This document shows, piece by piece, positions 27,979 to 36,202 of a stretch of 43,672 bases of DNA; positions within the stretch are counted from its first letter, which is position 1, and each line of letters begins with the position of its first letter. Location: NCBI GenBank assembly GCA_000739515.1, contig DF820455.1:281175-324846 (forward strand). The letters are read 5' to 3'. The notes under the pieces are model-generated. The model was given only the letters and a program-made list of their open reading frames with translations. It was not told the DNA's origin and did no database searches. The position numbers were made by a program, and so were the translations under genes. The stretch comes from Candidatus Moduliflexus flocculans (GTDB taxonomy: Bacteria > Moduliflexota > Moduliflexia > Moduliflexales > Moduliflexaceae).

Positions 27979-28057
27979 GTAGGGGCAGACCACCGTGTCT
28001 GCCCTATGATTCTGGTGAATCCCCATCTATTTGGCGAACACAGGGGGTCGCCCCTAC
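27979..28057. repeat. Intergenic inverted repeat (family G)
   Basis: GTAGGGGCAGAC at one end and GTCGCCCCTAC at the other, with inner GTGTCTGCCC and GGCGAACACAGG blocks. It lies in the 168-bp gap upstream of the multi-kinase start, just before its ribosome site, and could affect its translation. Confidence 0.75.
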
Positions 28058-28124
28058 ATATTGAATCTGTCAATCATATGTTGCCAAAACACGACAATAT
28101 TCTCATTCAACCTGTCAGAGGAAT

Positions 28125-30119
28125 TCATGAAACCGGCAGCCAGACGCGGAATGTCGTGCGTCCAGGCTTACTGTCAAATTCAATTTTCCCTTGATGTTTT
28201 TCAATGATCTTGCGCGAAATATCCAATCCCAATCCGCTCCCTTCGCCTGCGGGTTTCGTGGTGAAAAACGGCTCGAAAATGCGGTCTTTAATCGCATCGG
28301 GAATGCCGGGGCCGGAATCGGTGATTGCGACGACGACAAACGACCTCCCCCTTGTCCCTCCCAGGAGGGGAATTGGCGTGGAGGATTCGACGGGCGAACT
28401 CCCCTCCTGGGAGGGGGGGGGTTGATGTTGCGACACCGCAATCTCCAGCCGCCCTTTGCCTTGCATGGCCTGGATCGCGTTATGAATCAGGTTTGTCCAG
28501 ACTTGCACTAGATCGTCGGGATAGCCTGAAATCAGCGGAATATCGGCGTAACGTTTGACGACTTCAATCCCTTGTTTTAATTGATTCTGGTAAAGCGTCA
28601 ACGCAATATCAATCCCATCCGGGATATTAGCCGCACTCATGTCGCCGATCATGTCGAGGTGCGCGTAGGTCTTCAGGGCGGAGATGACTTTCATGGCGCG
28701 GCTGACGGCGGAGATGATGTTATGGCTGTGATGCTGCTGCGCGGCGAGCGTGTAGGCGGAGCGCAGCAGCGCCATCTGCGAATCCTGTCGCAGGAGCGGC
28801 AGAAATTCGTCAATCTGCGCGTAAATGCCCATATCCACAAGCATATCAGCCATCTCATCCGCCTGAGCAAGATCGGCGTCTTCTAATTCCTGGCAGAGCG
28901 CCCGGCGGAAACGGCGCTCTTCGGCGGTCGTCAACAACTGTTTCTCCTGCAAGGCTCGCGTGATCAGGCTGATAAACAGGGCGTGCTGCTCTGGATGAAT
29001 ATCTCGCAGAACGACGGGAAGCGCTCGCAACGTCTCGTCCAACGCGGCGAGAATATTTCCGGCAGAGGCTTTAATCGCGCCAATCGGCGTGTTGATTTCA
29101 TGCGCGACATTCGCGACGAGCTTGCCGAGCGCCGCTAACTTTTCTGACTCAACCAGACGTTTTTGCGTGCGTTGCAGCCGTTCGACCATGTCTTGCACTT
29201 CAATAAGCGCCTGCCGCGTCCGATCCGCTAACCGCGCATTTTCCAGCGATACCGCCACGTGGCTGGCAAACGCGAAGACGATGGCGGCATCCTCGTCGGT
29301 ATAAGGAATGTCATCGGCGCGTCCAACTGTCAGGACGCCAATCGGACGATCCTGCACTAAAAGCGGCATGTTCATCAGAGAACGGATGACGCGGGTTTCG
29401 CCGGAAGTTTTCCAGCGCTCATCTACGCTGACATCAGGAATGACGACCGGGCGTTTTTCGCTCAAGACTTGCGCGTTCAGCGGGTACGCATTCACCGCGA
29501 ACGTCAGCGGATGGTAGGAATCGCCGCGCTCGCTGCGCCGGACGACGCGCGTCAATTGTCCTTCGTGTTCCAACATCACACTGACAAAGTGATAGGCGAC
29601 GACTTTTTGCAGTTCGTCCAGCAGCAGACCGATGACGCGGCGCGGCTCTAACGTGCTGCTGATAATTGTTGCGGCTTCCCGCAGCGTTTCCGAGACGATC
29701 CGCCGCTGCTGTTCGCGACGCAGCGAGGCTGTTAGCTCGTCTTGCGAGGCTCGCAGCGCGTCCTCAGACCGCTTGCGGGCAGTGATGTCGCGCAGAATCA
29801 GCAGTCGCCCGATCACCTCGCGGCGCGGCTCATCGTAGAGCAACGATAGCCGCGCATCATACTCGCGTGGCGCGTCGCCATTCGACAACGCGATCTCGGT
29901 GTGAATATCATGAGGCGCGTCGAACATCTGTTTCCAGCCGTGATGTTCCGGCGCAATCGTTGCGAGCGTCCGCCCGATCAATTGCGCAATGGGCTGGCCA
30001 AATATCTGCGCCGCCGCAGGGTTGATATCAACAATGCGGGCCTCGCTGTCGAACACGATCATGCCGTCAGGCAGATGTTCGATCAACTGCGCCCGCGCAA
30101 TTGGAATAACGTCAAACAT
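28125..30119 (-). CDS. PAS-GAF sensor histidine kinase (HEINTP class)
   Basis: 664 residues, ATG at 30119 after AGGAGA. PAS (about 8-120), GAF (about 145-305), coiled coil, then a histidine-kinase core with H340 in VAHEINTPIG. Between the H-box helix and the ATPase domain lies an extra ~130-residue helical segment (RALPVVLRDIHP... to ALKTYAHLD) shared with the kinases at 30189 and 34250. HATPase: N box NLIHNAIQAM, G1 DSGPGIP, F box FEPFFTTKP, G2 GEGSGLGL. No membrane helix and no receiver. Between two beta strands of the ATPase domain a proline-rich stretch of about 28 residues (PPPSQEGSSPVESSTPIPLL) is encoded by a GC-rich dispersed repeat. It follows the membrane kinase by 69 bp and precedes the multi-kinase, probably as part of one transcript. 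Confidence 0.93.
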   Translation of the reverse strand: MFDVIPIARAQLIEHLPDGMIVFDSEARIVDINPAAAQIFGQPIAQLIGRTLATIAPEHHGWKQMFDAPHDIHTEIALSNGDAPREYDARLSLLYDEPRREVIGRLLILRDITARKRSEDALRASQDELTASLRREQQRRIVSETLREAATIISSTLEPRRVIGLLLDELQKVVAYHFVSVMLEHEGQLTRVVRRSERGDSYHPLTFAVNAYPLNAQVLSEKRPVVIPDVSVDERWKTSGETRVIRSLMNMPLLVQDRPIGVLTVGRADDIPYTDEDAAIVFAFASHVAVSLENARLADRTRQALIEVQDMVERLQRTQKRLVESEKLAALGKLVANVAHEINTPIGAIKASAGNILAALDETLRALPVVLRDIHPEQHALFISLITRALQEKQLLTTAEERRFRRALCQELEDADLAQADEMADMLVDMGIYAQIDEFLPLLRQDSQMALLRSAYTLAAQQHHSHNIISAVSRAMKVISALKTYAHLDMIGDMSAANIPDGIDIALTLYQNQLKQGIEVVKRYADIPLISGYPDDLVQVWTNLIHNAIQAMQGKGRLEIAVSQHQPPPSQEGSSPVESSTPIPLLGGTRGRSFVVVAITDSGPGIPDAIKDRIFEPFFTTKPAGEGSGLGLDISRKIIEKHQGKIEFDSKPGRTTFRVWLPVS
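28344..28424. repeat. In-frame GC-rich repeat (family E) inside kinase gene
   Basis: CCTCCCAGGAGGGGAATTGG and CTCCCCTCCTGGGAGGGG form inverted blocks separated by about 25 bp. The same arrangement occurs at 8085-8180 between genes and at 40344-40434 inside pbpC. It keeps the kinase frame open and adds about 28 residues. Confidence 0.85.
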
Positions 30120-30139
30120 ATCGTTTGTCTCCTAATGGT

Positions 30140-30167
30140 GTCGGTCGAAACCGGAGTTTCGCCCGAC
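30140..30167. repeat. Short palindrome (family B)
   Basis: GTCGGTCGAAACC, GG, AGTTTCGCCCGAC: 13-bp arms with two mismatches. The same core with a GG spacer occurs twice upstream of pbpC (41268-41295, 41336-41363). It lies between two kinase genes. Confidence 0.7.
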
Positions 30168-30188
30168 AGGTATGAGATCACGCGAGCT

Positions 30189-32375
30189 TTACGACTCATA
30201 AACCGGCAGGAACACATTGAAGGTTGTTTTGCCAGGTTGACTTTCGAAGGTGATCGTGCCTTGATGTTTTTCTATAATCTTGCGGCAGATGTCTAAGCCG
30301 AGGCCGCTCCCTTCGCCTGCGGGTTTCGTGGTGAAAAATGGCTCGAAAATGCGCTCTCTGATGACATCCGGGATGCCGTTTCCGCTGTCAGAGATCGAAA
30401 CCAGCGCGCCATTCATGCGCTCATCGTCACAATTGCTGGCAAAGACAGCGGAGATCGTAATGGTTAAGGTGCCCTTGTTGCTCATGGCTTGCAAGGCATT
30501 ATGAATGAGATTGGTCCAGACTTGATTTAATTCGTCTGGATAACATCGCAATGGCGGCAGCGATTGAAAATTCCGAACGACCTCCACGCCATGTTTAATT
30601 TTATTGTGGTAGAGGGTCAGGACGGTTTCGATGCCATCCGCAAGATTCGCCGACACCATTTCGCCGGAATGATCATACCGGGCATAGGTCTTTAGCGCGA
30701 ATACCACTTTCGATGCTCGTTCTGTCGCGGTGAGAATCGTTCCTGTGCTTTCATATAGCCCGGAGAGCCGGTAGGCCATGTCCAAAATTTTTGCATGCTC
30801 CGGGTCTTGAAGCAGCGGGATAAACTCGTGAAGATTGGCATAAACGCCGAGGTTCACTAACAATTCCGCGATTTTTGGGGCATAATCGAGTTGATAATTC
30901 TGAAGTTCTTTCGCTAACTCGCGTTTGATCTTTCGTTCTTCTTTGGCTGAAAGGGTGGTATCCCGCTGGATTGCCGAATGGATGAGGATCGAAAAATCAT
31001 GGCGGCGTTCAGGAGATAAGGTTAACAGGAATTCCGGCAGATTTCCGAGCGTTTGTCCAATTGTCTGGGACATGCTCTCCACAGACGAACGAATCGCGCC
31101 AAGCGGCGTATTGATTTCGTGCGCCACCCCCGCGATCAGTTGGCCTAAAGCGACCATTTTTTCAGATTGGATGAGTTGGGCTTGCGTGCGCCGCAAATTT
31201 TCGACAGTCGCCTGCAATTCGGCATTCGAGGCCACCAGGTCTTCTTGCGCCCGTTTGCGTTCGGTAATTTGCCATTCCAATTGCTGATTTGTGTGCAGCA
31301 ATTCTGATGTGCGCGCGCGAACCAGTTCTTCTAAATGAGAGTGATGCTGGTTGATCGTGTCAAGCATCTCGTTGAACGCAAAGCCGAGTTCGGCGATTTC
31401 ATCACGCGCCTGAGAGACGAAACGCGCGGTCTTATCGCCGGATTTAATCTGCGACACAACCGAGGACATATCTCGGAGCGGCTTGATAATTTTTTGCGCG
31501 ATCATGTTCATAATAAACAGGAGCAGCACAAAGGTCAACGCCATCGAAATGATAAACCATTGCCGCACTGTTTGGCGCAAGAGTTGGCCGGTTCTCAGCG
31601 ATTCCTGAGAGAGTTGTTCCGCTGTCTGGGAAATGTCGGTAAACAGCGCCATTAACGCGCTGCCAATCTGGTCGAATTCGGTATTAATAACACTCATCGC
31701 GTTCTTTAATTCAAAATCTTTTTGGAGCAGGTTGTCAAATTTAGCTAAGTAGGATTGAATCCGCTCATCCATGATTGGGGATTGCAGCAATTTTTTTTGT
31801 AAAAATTCGAACACCATGCGCAAGGCTTTATATTCTGATTCGCGCTGATTTTGTAAATATAATCCCAAAAATTTATCTAAATTCAGCAGCGGCTTCAGGA
31901 GTTCGACATCTTTATTCATGAGAATCGCCGATGAGAGAGATTGATGGTTGGAATCAAGCTGTGTCCGATTCAGCCGACGGTCAGTTTCGATTTGAATCAG
32001 GCGGGCGAAGTCATTTTCATACTGCGTAAGAAGGGCTGAAATCTGCTTGATTTGCCCGGATAATTGTCCGGGAAACGATTCTAACGGCAGCGCTTTCAGG
32101 CTTGTTTTGATCTGCTCCAGCGTCAGGCCAAACTGCTGATCGGCGTCAGGATAGTTTTGATGCTGGACTGCCCGTTCCCAGAAGCGGAGTTTCCAGAAGC
32201 CTCCCTGTAACCGCTGAATTTCTTTATCAATCAATGCCGCAGTTTGCCCGGTTGCTGAACTCACGGATAATTTATTCAGAAAAACGGCCAATTCGAAATA
32301 AACGATACCGAAGACAAGCGTCAGCAACCAGGCCACCACATAAAACCGATGTTTGATGCTCCGTAATTGTGGCAT
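30189..32375 (-). CDS. Membrane sensor histidine kinase with helical periplasmic domain and HAMP
   Basis: 728 residues from the ATG at 32375 (GGTAAGAG upstream; a TTG at 32387 is less likely). Membrane helix 1 (about 13-33), a ~250-residue periplasmic region that is almost entirely helical (about 34-282), membrane helix 2 (about 285-305), HAMP (about 306-360), coiled coil, then the kinase core with H419 in VAHEINTPLG, the extra helical segment of this kinase subclass, N box NLIHNALQAM, DSGNGIP, FEPFFTTKP and GEGSGLGL. No PAS and no receiver. The size and helical nature of the periplasmic part resemble HBM/TorS-type sensor domains, which are read out by a periplasmic binding protein in TorS. 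The gene lies 60 bp after the dual sugar-binding protein, its likely partner (inference from position and architecture). Confidence 0.93.
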   Translation of the reverse strand: MPQLRSIKHRFYVVAWLLTLVFGIVYFELAVFLNKLSVSSATGQTAALIDKEIQRLQGGFWKLRFWERAVQHQNYPDADQQFGLTLEQIKTSLKALPLESFPGQLSGQIKQISALLTQYENDFARLIQIETDRRLNRTQLDSNHQSLSSAILMNKDVELLKPLLNLDKFLGLYLQNQRESEYKALRMVFEFLQKKLLQSPIMDERIQSYLAKFDNLLQKDFELKNAMSVINTEFDQIGSALMALFTDISQTAEQLSQESLRTGQLLRQTVRQWFIISMALTFVLLLFIMNMIAQKIIKPLRDMSSVVSQIKSGDKTARFVSQARDEIAELGFAFNEMLDTINQHHSHLEELVRARTSELLHTNQQLEWQITERKRAQEDLVASNAELQATVENLRRTQAQLIQSEKMVALGQLIAGVAHEINTPLGAIRSSVESMSQTIGQTLGNLPEFLLTLSPERRHDFSILIHSAIQRDTTLSAKEERKIKRELAKELQNYQLDYAPKIAELLVNLGVYANLHEFIPLLQDPEHAKILDMAYRLSGLYESTGTILTATERASKVVFALKTYARYDHSGEMVSANLADGIETVLTLYHNKIKHGVEVVRNFQSLPPLRCYPDELNQVWTNLIHNALQAMSNKGTLTITISAVFASNCDDERMNGALVSISDSGNGIPDVIRERIFEPFFTTKPAGEGSGLGLDICRKIIEKHQGTITFESQPGKTTFNVFLPVYES

Positions 32376-32435
32376 AACTCTTACCAATCAGAACGCCGGC
32401 TTAGCTTGTATCATGGGCGTTTCGCGCAGGCAGCA

Positions 32436-34187
32436 TTATTTCGTCGTCACCAATTCCAAATCAACGAAAATTTCTTTATTCAACATGTCGCCGCGGAAAT
32501 ATTTTACGGCAGCCTCGATGGCTTTCCAGCCCATATTTTCTGGTTTTTGCGCAATGGTCGCGTCGAGCCTGTGCTGGGCAACTGCGTCCAGGGCTTCCGG
32601 GATGGCATCGAACCCGACGAATACCGGGCGTTTTGCCTGTTTCTCAGCGTCAAACGCATCAATGACGCCGAGAATCATCTGATCATTATGCGCAAAGACG
32701 GCGTCAAATGCTTGCCCTTCCTGCAATAATCGGGCTGTCGCAGCACACGCTTTTTTCCGATCAAAATAACCGACCTCACGGGAGACAACTTTGAGATCAG
32801 GAGAATATGTTTTAACAATGTCATTAAAGCCCTGGCCGCGTTCATGCGCGGCGGATGTTCCGGGAATGCCCTCAAGTTCGAGAATCGCGCCCTTATTTTG
32901 TAGCCGCGCCGCAATATATTCGCCTGCCATGCGCCCGCCCGCGACGTTATCAGATGCCACGTGCGAAATGACGAGATCATCGCGGGATGCCTTGCGATCC
33001 ACTGTAATCATTTTGATGCCGCTGCTCTCTGCCATTTCAAGCGCCGGGGCAACAGTATCAGCATTCGTCGGATTCAAGATAATCAGATCAACCGGCGTCT
33101 GGATAAATGCCTGCAAATCGAGCAATTGCTGCGCGTCGTCATCCCCGGCGTCCACCACGTTCAATTGCACGCCGAACAAATCTGCCGCATTTGCCGCTCC
33201 CTGCTGCAATGAGGCAAAAAACGGATTTGCCCCATTGGAAATTGAAAAACCGATTTTTTTCTCAAATCCTTCATACGTAATTAAATCTAACGGCGTGGCG
33301 GTGTCATCTGGCAGTTTTTCGCCTGTTAGCGCTCGCGCAGCCAGCATGACGCCATACGCGCCCATCAATTCGGGATGTTGCTCGATGGTGGCGTGCAGGC
33401 GTTGATTGCGCATTTCCTGCCGCGCTTCCTCAATATTATCATACGCCCCAACCCACACTTTTCCGGCCAGGCCAAGCATATCCAACGCTTGAATCGCGCC
33501 TAATGCCATATTATCATTGGCGCAGAAAATAGCATTCACATTCTGCGTTTGCTCCAGGAGATTCGACACCACCGAAAACGCCTCATCCGTATGCCAGTTC
33601 GCGGTTTCGCTGGCCGCGATTTGGATTTGAGAGTCCGTTGTCACCGCCTCAATAAAGCCCTGTTTACGCAACTCCGCATTTTCGACGCCGCGAATTCCTT
33701 CAATGACAAAGACGTTCCCGGTTTTCCCCATTTTTTGTTGGAGATATGCGCCGACCATCGCTGCTCCGGCGCGATTATCTGAGCCGACAAAGGGAATTGA
33801 AAGTTGCGCGGCTTGCAGCACCTCTTTGTGGAAGGGGTTATCAATATTCACGATAATGATGCCTTTTTCACTCGCTTTTTTACAGACAGGAATCAAGGCT
33901 TTTGAGTCCGCCGGAGCAATCACAATCGCGCCATATCCCCTGGTAATCAAATTCTCGACGATGCTGATTTGACGCTCAACATCGGTTTCGCGCTCAATGC
34001 CAAATATTTCTAAGGGAAGTTTTTGTTTCTCCGCATACTCTTTCGCGCCGGTTTGCATCTTTAAAAAGAACGGATTTGAGAGCGCTTTCATGACCAATGC
34101 AATTTTCACGTCATTCTGGGCGTCAGCGCTCTGCGTTCCTAAAAATATTATCATGCAGATGATGGCAATCGCCATTTTTCGCAGCAT
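32436..34187 (-). CDS. Exported tandem ribose-binding-protein-like protein (two SBP domains)
   Basis: 583 residues, ATG at 34187 after GAGGAG. Sec signal peptide with likely cleavage after ADA (residue 23). Two complete RbsB-type domains follow in one chain: domain 1 about 27-300 (VKIALVMKALSNPFF) and domain 2 about 311-583 (KIGFSISNGANPFF). Compared from memory with E. coli RbsB, domain 2 retains all ligand-contact positions (N321, F323, F324, N372, D397, R398, R450, F475, N501, D527, Q547). Domain 1 keeps most but has Ala91 for Asn, Asn117 for Arg and Trp198 for Phe, so it should bind a different ligand. No sugar ABC permease or ATPase gene is nearby; instead membrane kinases lie on both sides (62 bp and 60 bp gaps). 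A sensory rather than transport role is likely. Ordinary family members have one domain of about 280-300 residues. Confidence 0.92.
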   Translation of the reverse strand: MLRKMAIAIICMIIFLGTQSADAQNDVKIALVMKALSNPFFLKMQTGAKEYAEKQKLPLEIFGIERETDVERQISIVENLITRGYGAIVIAPADSKALIPVCKKASEKGIIIVNIDNPFHKEVLQAAQLSIPFVGSDNRAGAAMVGAYLQQKMGKTGNVFVIEGIRGVENAELRKQGFIEAVTTDSQIQIAASETANWHTDEAFSVVSNLLEQTQNVNAIFCANDNMALGAIQALDMLGLAGKVWVGAYDNIEEARQEMRNQRLHATIEQHPELMGAYGVMLAARALTGEKLPDDTATPLDLITYEGFEKKIGFSISNGANPFFASLQQGAANAADLFGVQLNVVDAGDDDAQQLLDLQAFIQTPVDLIILNPTNADTVAPALEMAESSGIKMITVDRKASRDDLVISHVASDNVAGGRMAGEYIAARLQNKGAILELEGIPGTSAAHERGQGFNDIVKTYSPDLKVVSREVGYFDRKKACAATARLLQEGQAFDAVFAHNDQMILGVIDAFDAEKQAKRPVFVGFDAIPEALDAVAQHRLDATIAQKPENMGWKAIEAAVKYFRGDMLNKEIFVDLELVTTK

Positions 34188-34249
34188 CAGATCACTCCTC
34201 TTGAAATAGAATTTTCATACGTTGCGGTGTAAGAATTCTCAAGGCTCGA

Positions 34250-36202
34250 TCATGCTATCGCGTTTGGCAGCCAAATGCGAAACGTGGTATGTCCCGGCTG
34301 GCTCTCAACCTCGATTGTGCCATGATGTTTTTCGATAATCCGCTGACAAATGTCCAATCCCAGACCGCTCCCTTCGCCGTTTGTTTTGGTGGTAAAAAAT
34401 GGTTCGAAAATACGAGACTTCACCTCATCAGGAATGCCGCAACCGGAATCGGTGATTTCGACAAGAATCCCTGTGACCTGTGAGGTTTCTGACACCTCAC
34501 AGGTCTGGCGAATGCCAATTTCCAGGCGTCCTTTTCCCTGCATGGCCTGAATCGCGTTATGAATCAGATTCGTCCAGACTTGCATCAATTCGTCAGGATA
34601 ACACGGGATCGCGCCAACGCATTCAAGATGTTGCGCGACTTCGATGCCATGCTTCATCTCGTAATGATATAACGTCAGCACAGTTTCAAGCCCTTCGCGC
34701 ACATCGGCCAGGCGCGGCTCGTCGCGATAATCGGAATGCGCGTAATTCTTGAGCGCCTTGACAATATGCGATACGCGCTCAATGCCGGTGGCCATCGTGC
34801 GCGAATGCTCTTGCAGGCCGGATAATTGATACGCCATTTCCACAATGGTCTCTGCGTTTGAAGCGCGTAAAAGCCCGATATACGGCGTCACATCTTGCGT
34901 CACCCCCATATCCACGAACATTCCCGCTAAATGGCTTTTTTCTGATAAACCGGCCTGTTGCAGCGCTTCCATAAATTGCTGGCGAGCCTGCCGCCGCTCT
35001 TTTCCGTTCAACACATAAGATGATTCATTTGCTTCGCGAATTAATGCGAAAAATTGCGGGCGTAATGCGGTTGGAAGCGCCTCAAAAAATTCTGGCAGAC
35101 GGCGGAACGTCTGTTCAAGCGTTTTCGTAATATCGCCAACTGATGAACGTAACGCGCCGAGCGGCGTGTTAATTTCGTGGGCGATTCCCGCCATCAGCGT
35201 GCCTAATACCGCCATTTTTTCCGCTTGCAGCAGACGATATTGCGTGGTTTTTAATTCGTTCAGCGTCTGTGCCAATTCATCGGTTTTCTGGCGCATCCGC
35301 TCGCGCAATTGCCGCTCTTCCCGATGCAATTCTTCGCGCAGGATCGCGCTGACGATAGATTCGGCGACGGTTTCAGCAATATTCATATCGGTTGGCGTAA
35401 AATTCTGTTCCGCATTATCCGTTTCAATAAACAAGACGCCGCAGAGATCGCCGTCAGAACAGATCGGCGTCACCATGACGCGCTCGGTTCCCATCGTCGG
35501 AATGGAACGCTGACGGAGCGTGCTGAGCAGATGAGACGCCTCCTGCATCGAAGCGATTGTGGTCTGGCACTGACGAACATGCTGGCAGATCGGACAGGAT
35601 TGTTCGAATGTGAGGATCATACCGGATAACAGGGGCGCGTTTTCATGGTTGGCATACGATGCGGCGATATACATTTGATCATTCTGGGGACGGTTTAAGA
35701 GGCCGATGCTGGTGCGATAATTCCGAAACAACTCTGTGATGGCGTGACAGGCTAATTCCAGCGAGGTCTGAAGGTCTTGCGAGCGCGTAACGGTCTGGGC
35801 GATCAGGTTTAAGATAGCAAGCTCCTGCACGCGCTGTTCCAATTCCTGATTGACCTTGCGCACGGCGGATTCCGCATCTGTGCGCTCTTCTAATTTCCCT
35901 AACACGCCATGAAATGTCAGATATTGCAGGCGCGCGACCAGATAGACAAAGACCGCGCCGAAAAAGAAGACCACGCCGGTCACCATCGCCAGCCATGGGA
36001 GATGGTTGCCAACCACTAAAGCAAGCGTTCCGGCATATCCGCCTAAAAAAAAGACCATCAACCAGAAAAGACGCCGCCAGTGAGCGATGAGATGATTGTC
36101 TTTAAGCAGATGCAAGATGTGTTTCGTACGCAGAATCGAAAGCGCCATGATACATGCGCCTCCCAAAATCAACAGCGAAATGCCGAACCGTTCGATGGTC
36201 AT
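34250..36202 (-). CDS. Three-TM GAF sensor histidine kinase (HEINTP class)
   Basis: 650 residues. Three membrane helices (about 7-24, 46-65, 68-93), coiled coil, GAF (about 125-285) with a cysteine cluster C203-x2-C206-x5-C212, coiled coil, and a kinase core with H342 in IAHEINTPLG. It has the extra helical segment seen in the kinases at 28125 and 30189, then N box NLIHNAIQAM, DSGCGIP, FEPFFTTKT and GEGSGLGL. There is no receiver. Its ATG overlaps the stop of the upstream gene by 4 nt (ATGA), so translation should be coupled to the pseudo-kinase. A 31-bp palindrome inside the ATPase part (34475-34505) adds about ten residues (CEVSETSQVT). The cysteines could bind a metal or sense redox state, which is only a suggestion. 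Confidence 0.93.
   Translation of the reverse strand: MTIERFGISLLILGGACIMALSILRTKHILHLLKDNHLIAHWRRLFWLMVFFLGGYAGTLALVVGNHLPWLAMVTGVVFFFGAVFVYLVARLQYLTFHGVLGKLEERTDAESAVRKVNQELEQRVQELAILNLIAQTVTRSQDLQTSLELACHAITELFRNYRTSIGLLNRPQNDQMYIAASYANHENAPLLSGMILTFEQSCPICQHVRQCQTTIASMQEASHLLSTLRQRSIPTMGTERVMVTPICSDGDLCGVLFIETDNAEQNFTPTDMNIAETVAESIVSAILREELHREERQLRERMRQKTDELAQTLNELKTTQYRLLQAEKMAVLGTLMAGIAHEINTPLGALRSSVGDITKTLEQTFRRLPEFFEALPTALRPQFFALIREANESSYVLNGKERRQARQQFMEALQQAGLSEKSHLAGMFVDMGVTQDVTPYIGLLRASNAETIVEMAYQLSGLQEHSRTMATGIERVSHIVKALKNYAHSDYRDEPRLADVREGLETVLTLYHYEMKHGIEVAQHLECVGAIPCYPDELMQVWTNLIHNAIQAMQGKGRLEIGIRQTCEVSETSQVTGILVEITDSGCGIPDEVKSRIFEPFFTTKTNGEGSGLGLDICQRIIEKHHGTIEVESQPGHTTFRIWLPNAIA
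34475..34505. repeat. In-frame palindrome (family A) inside kinase gene
   Basis: GACCTGTGAGGT and ACCTCACAGGTC are perfect 12-bp arms around a 7-bp loop. The same core makes the intergenic palindrome at 6421-6453. It encodes part of CEVSETSQVT between two beta strands of the HATPase domain, where the paralogue at 28125 carries a different repeat. Confidence 0.85.

Noticed and set aside
32436..34187. Dual sugar-binding protein as part of an uptake ABC system
   Set aside because: No sugar permease or ATPase gene is present on either side; the only ABC genes in the window are exporter-type half-transporters with their own membrane domains.
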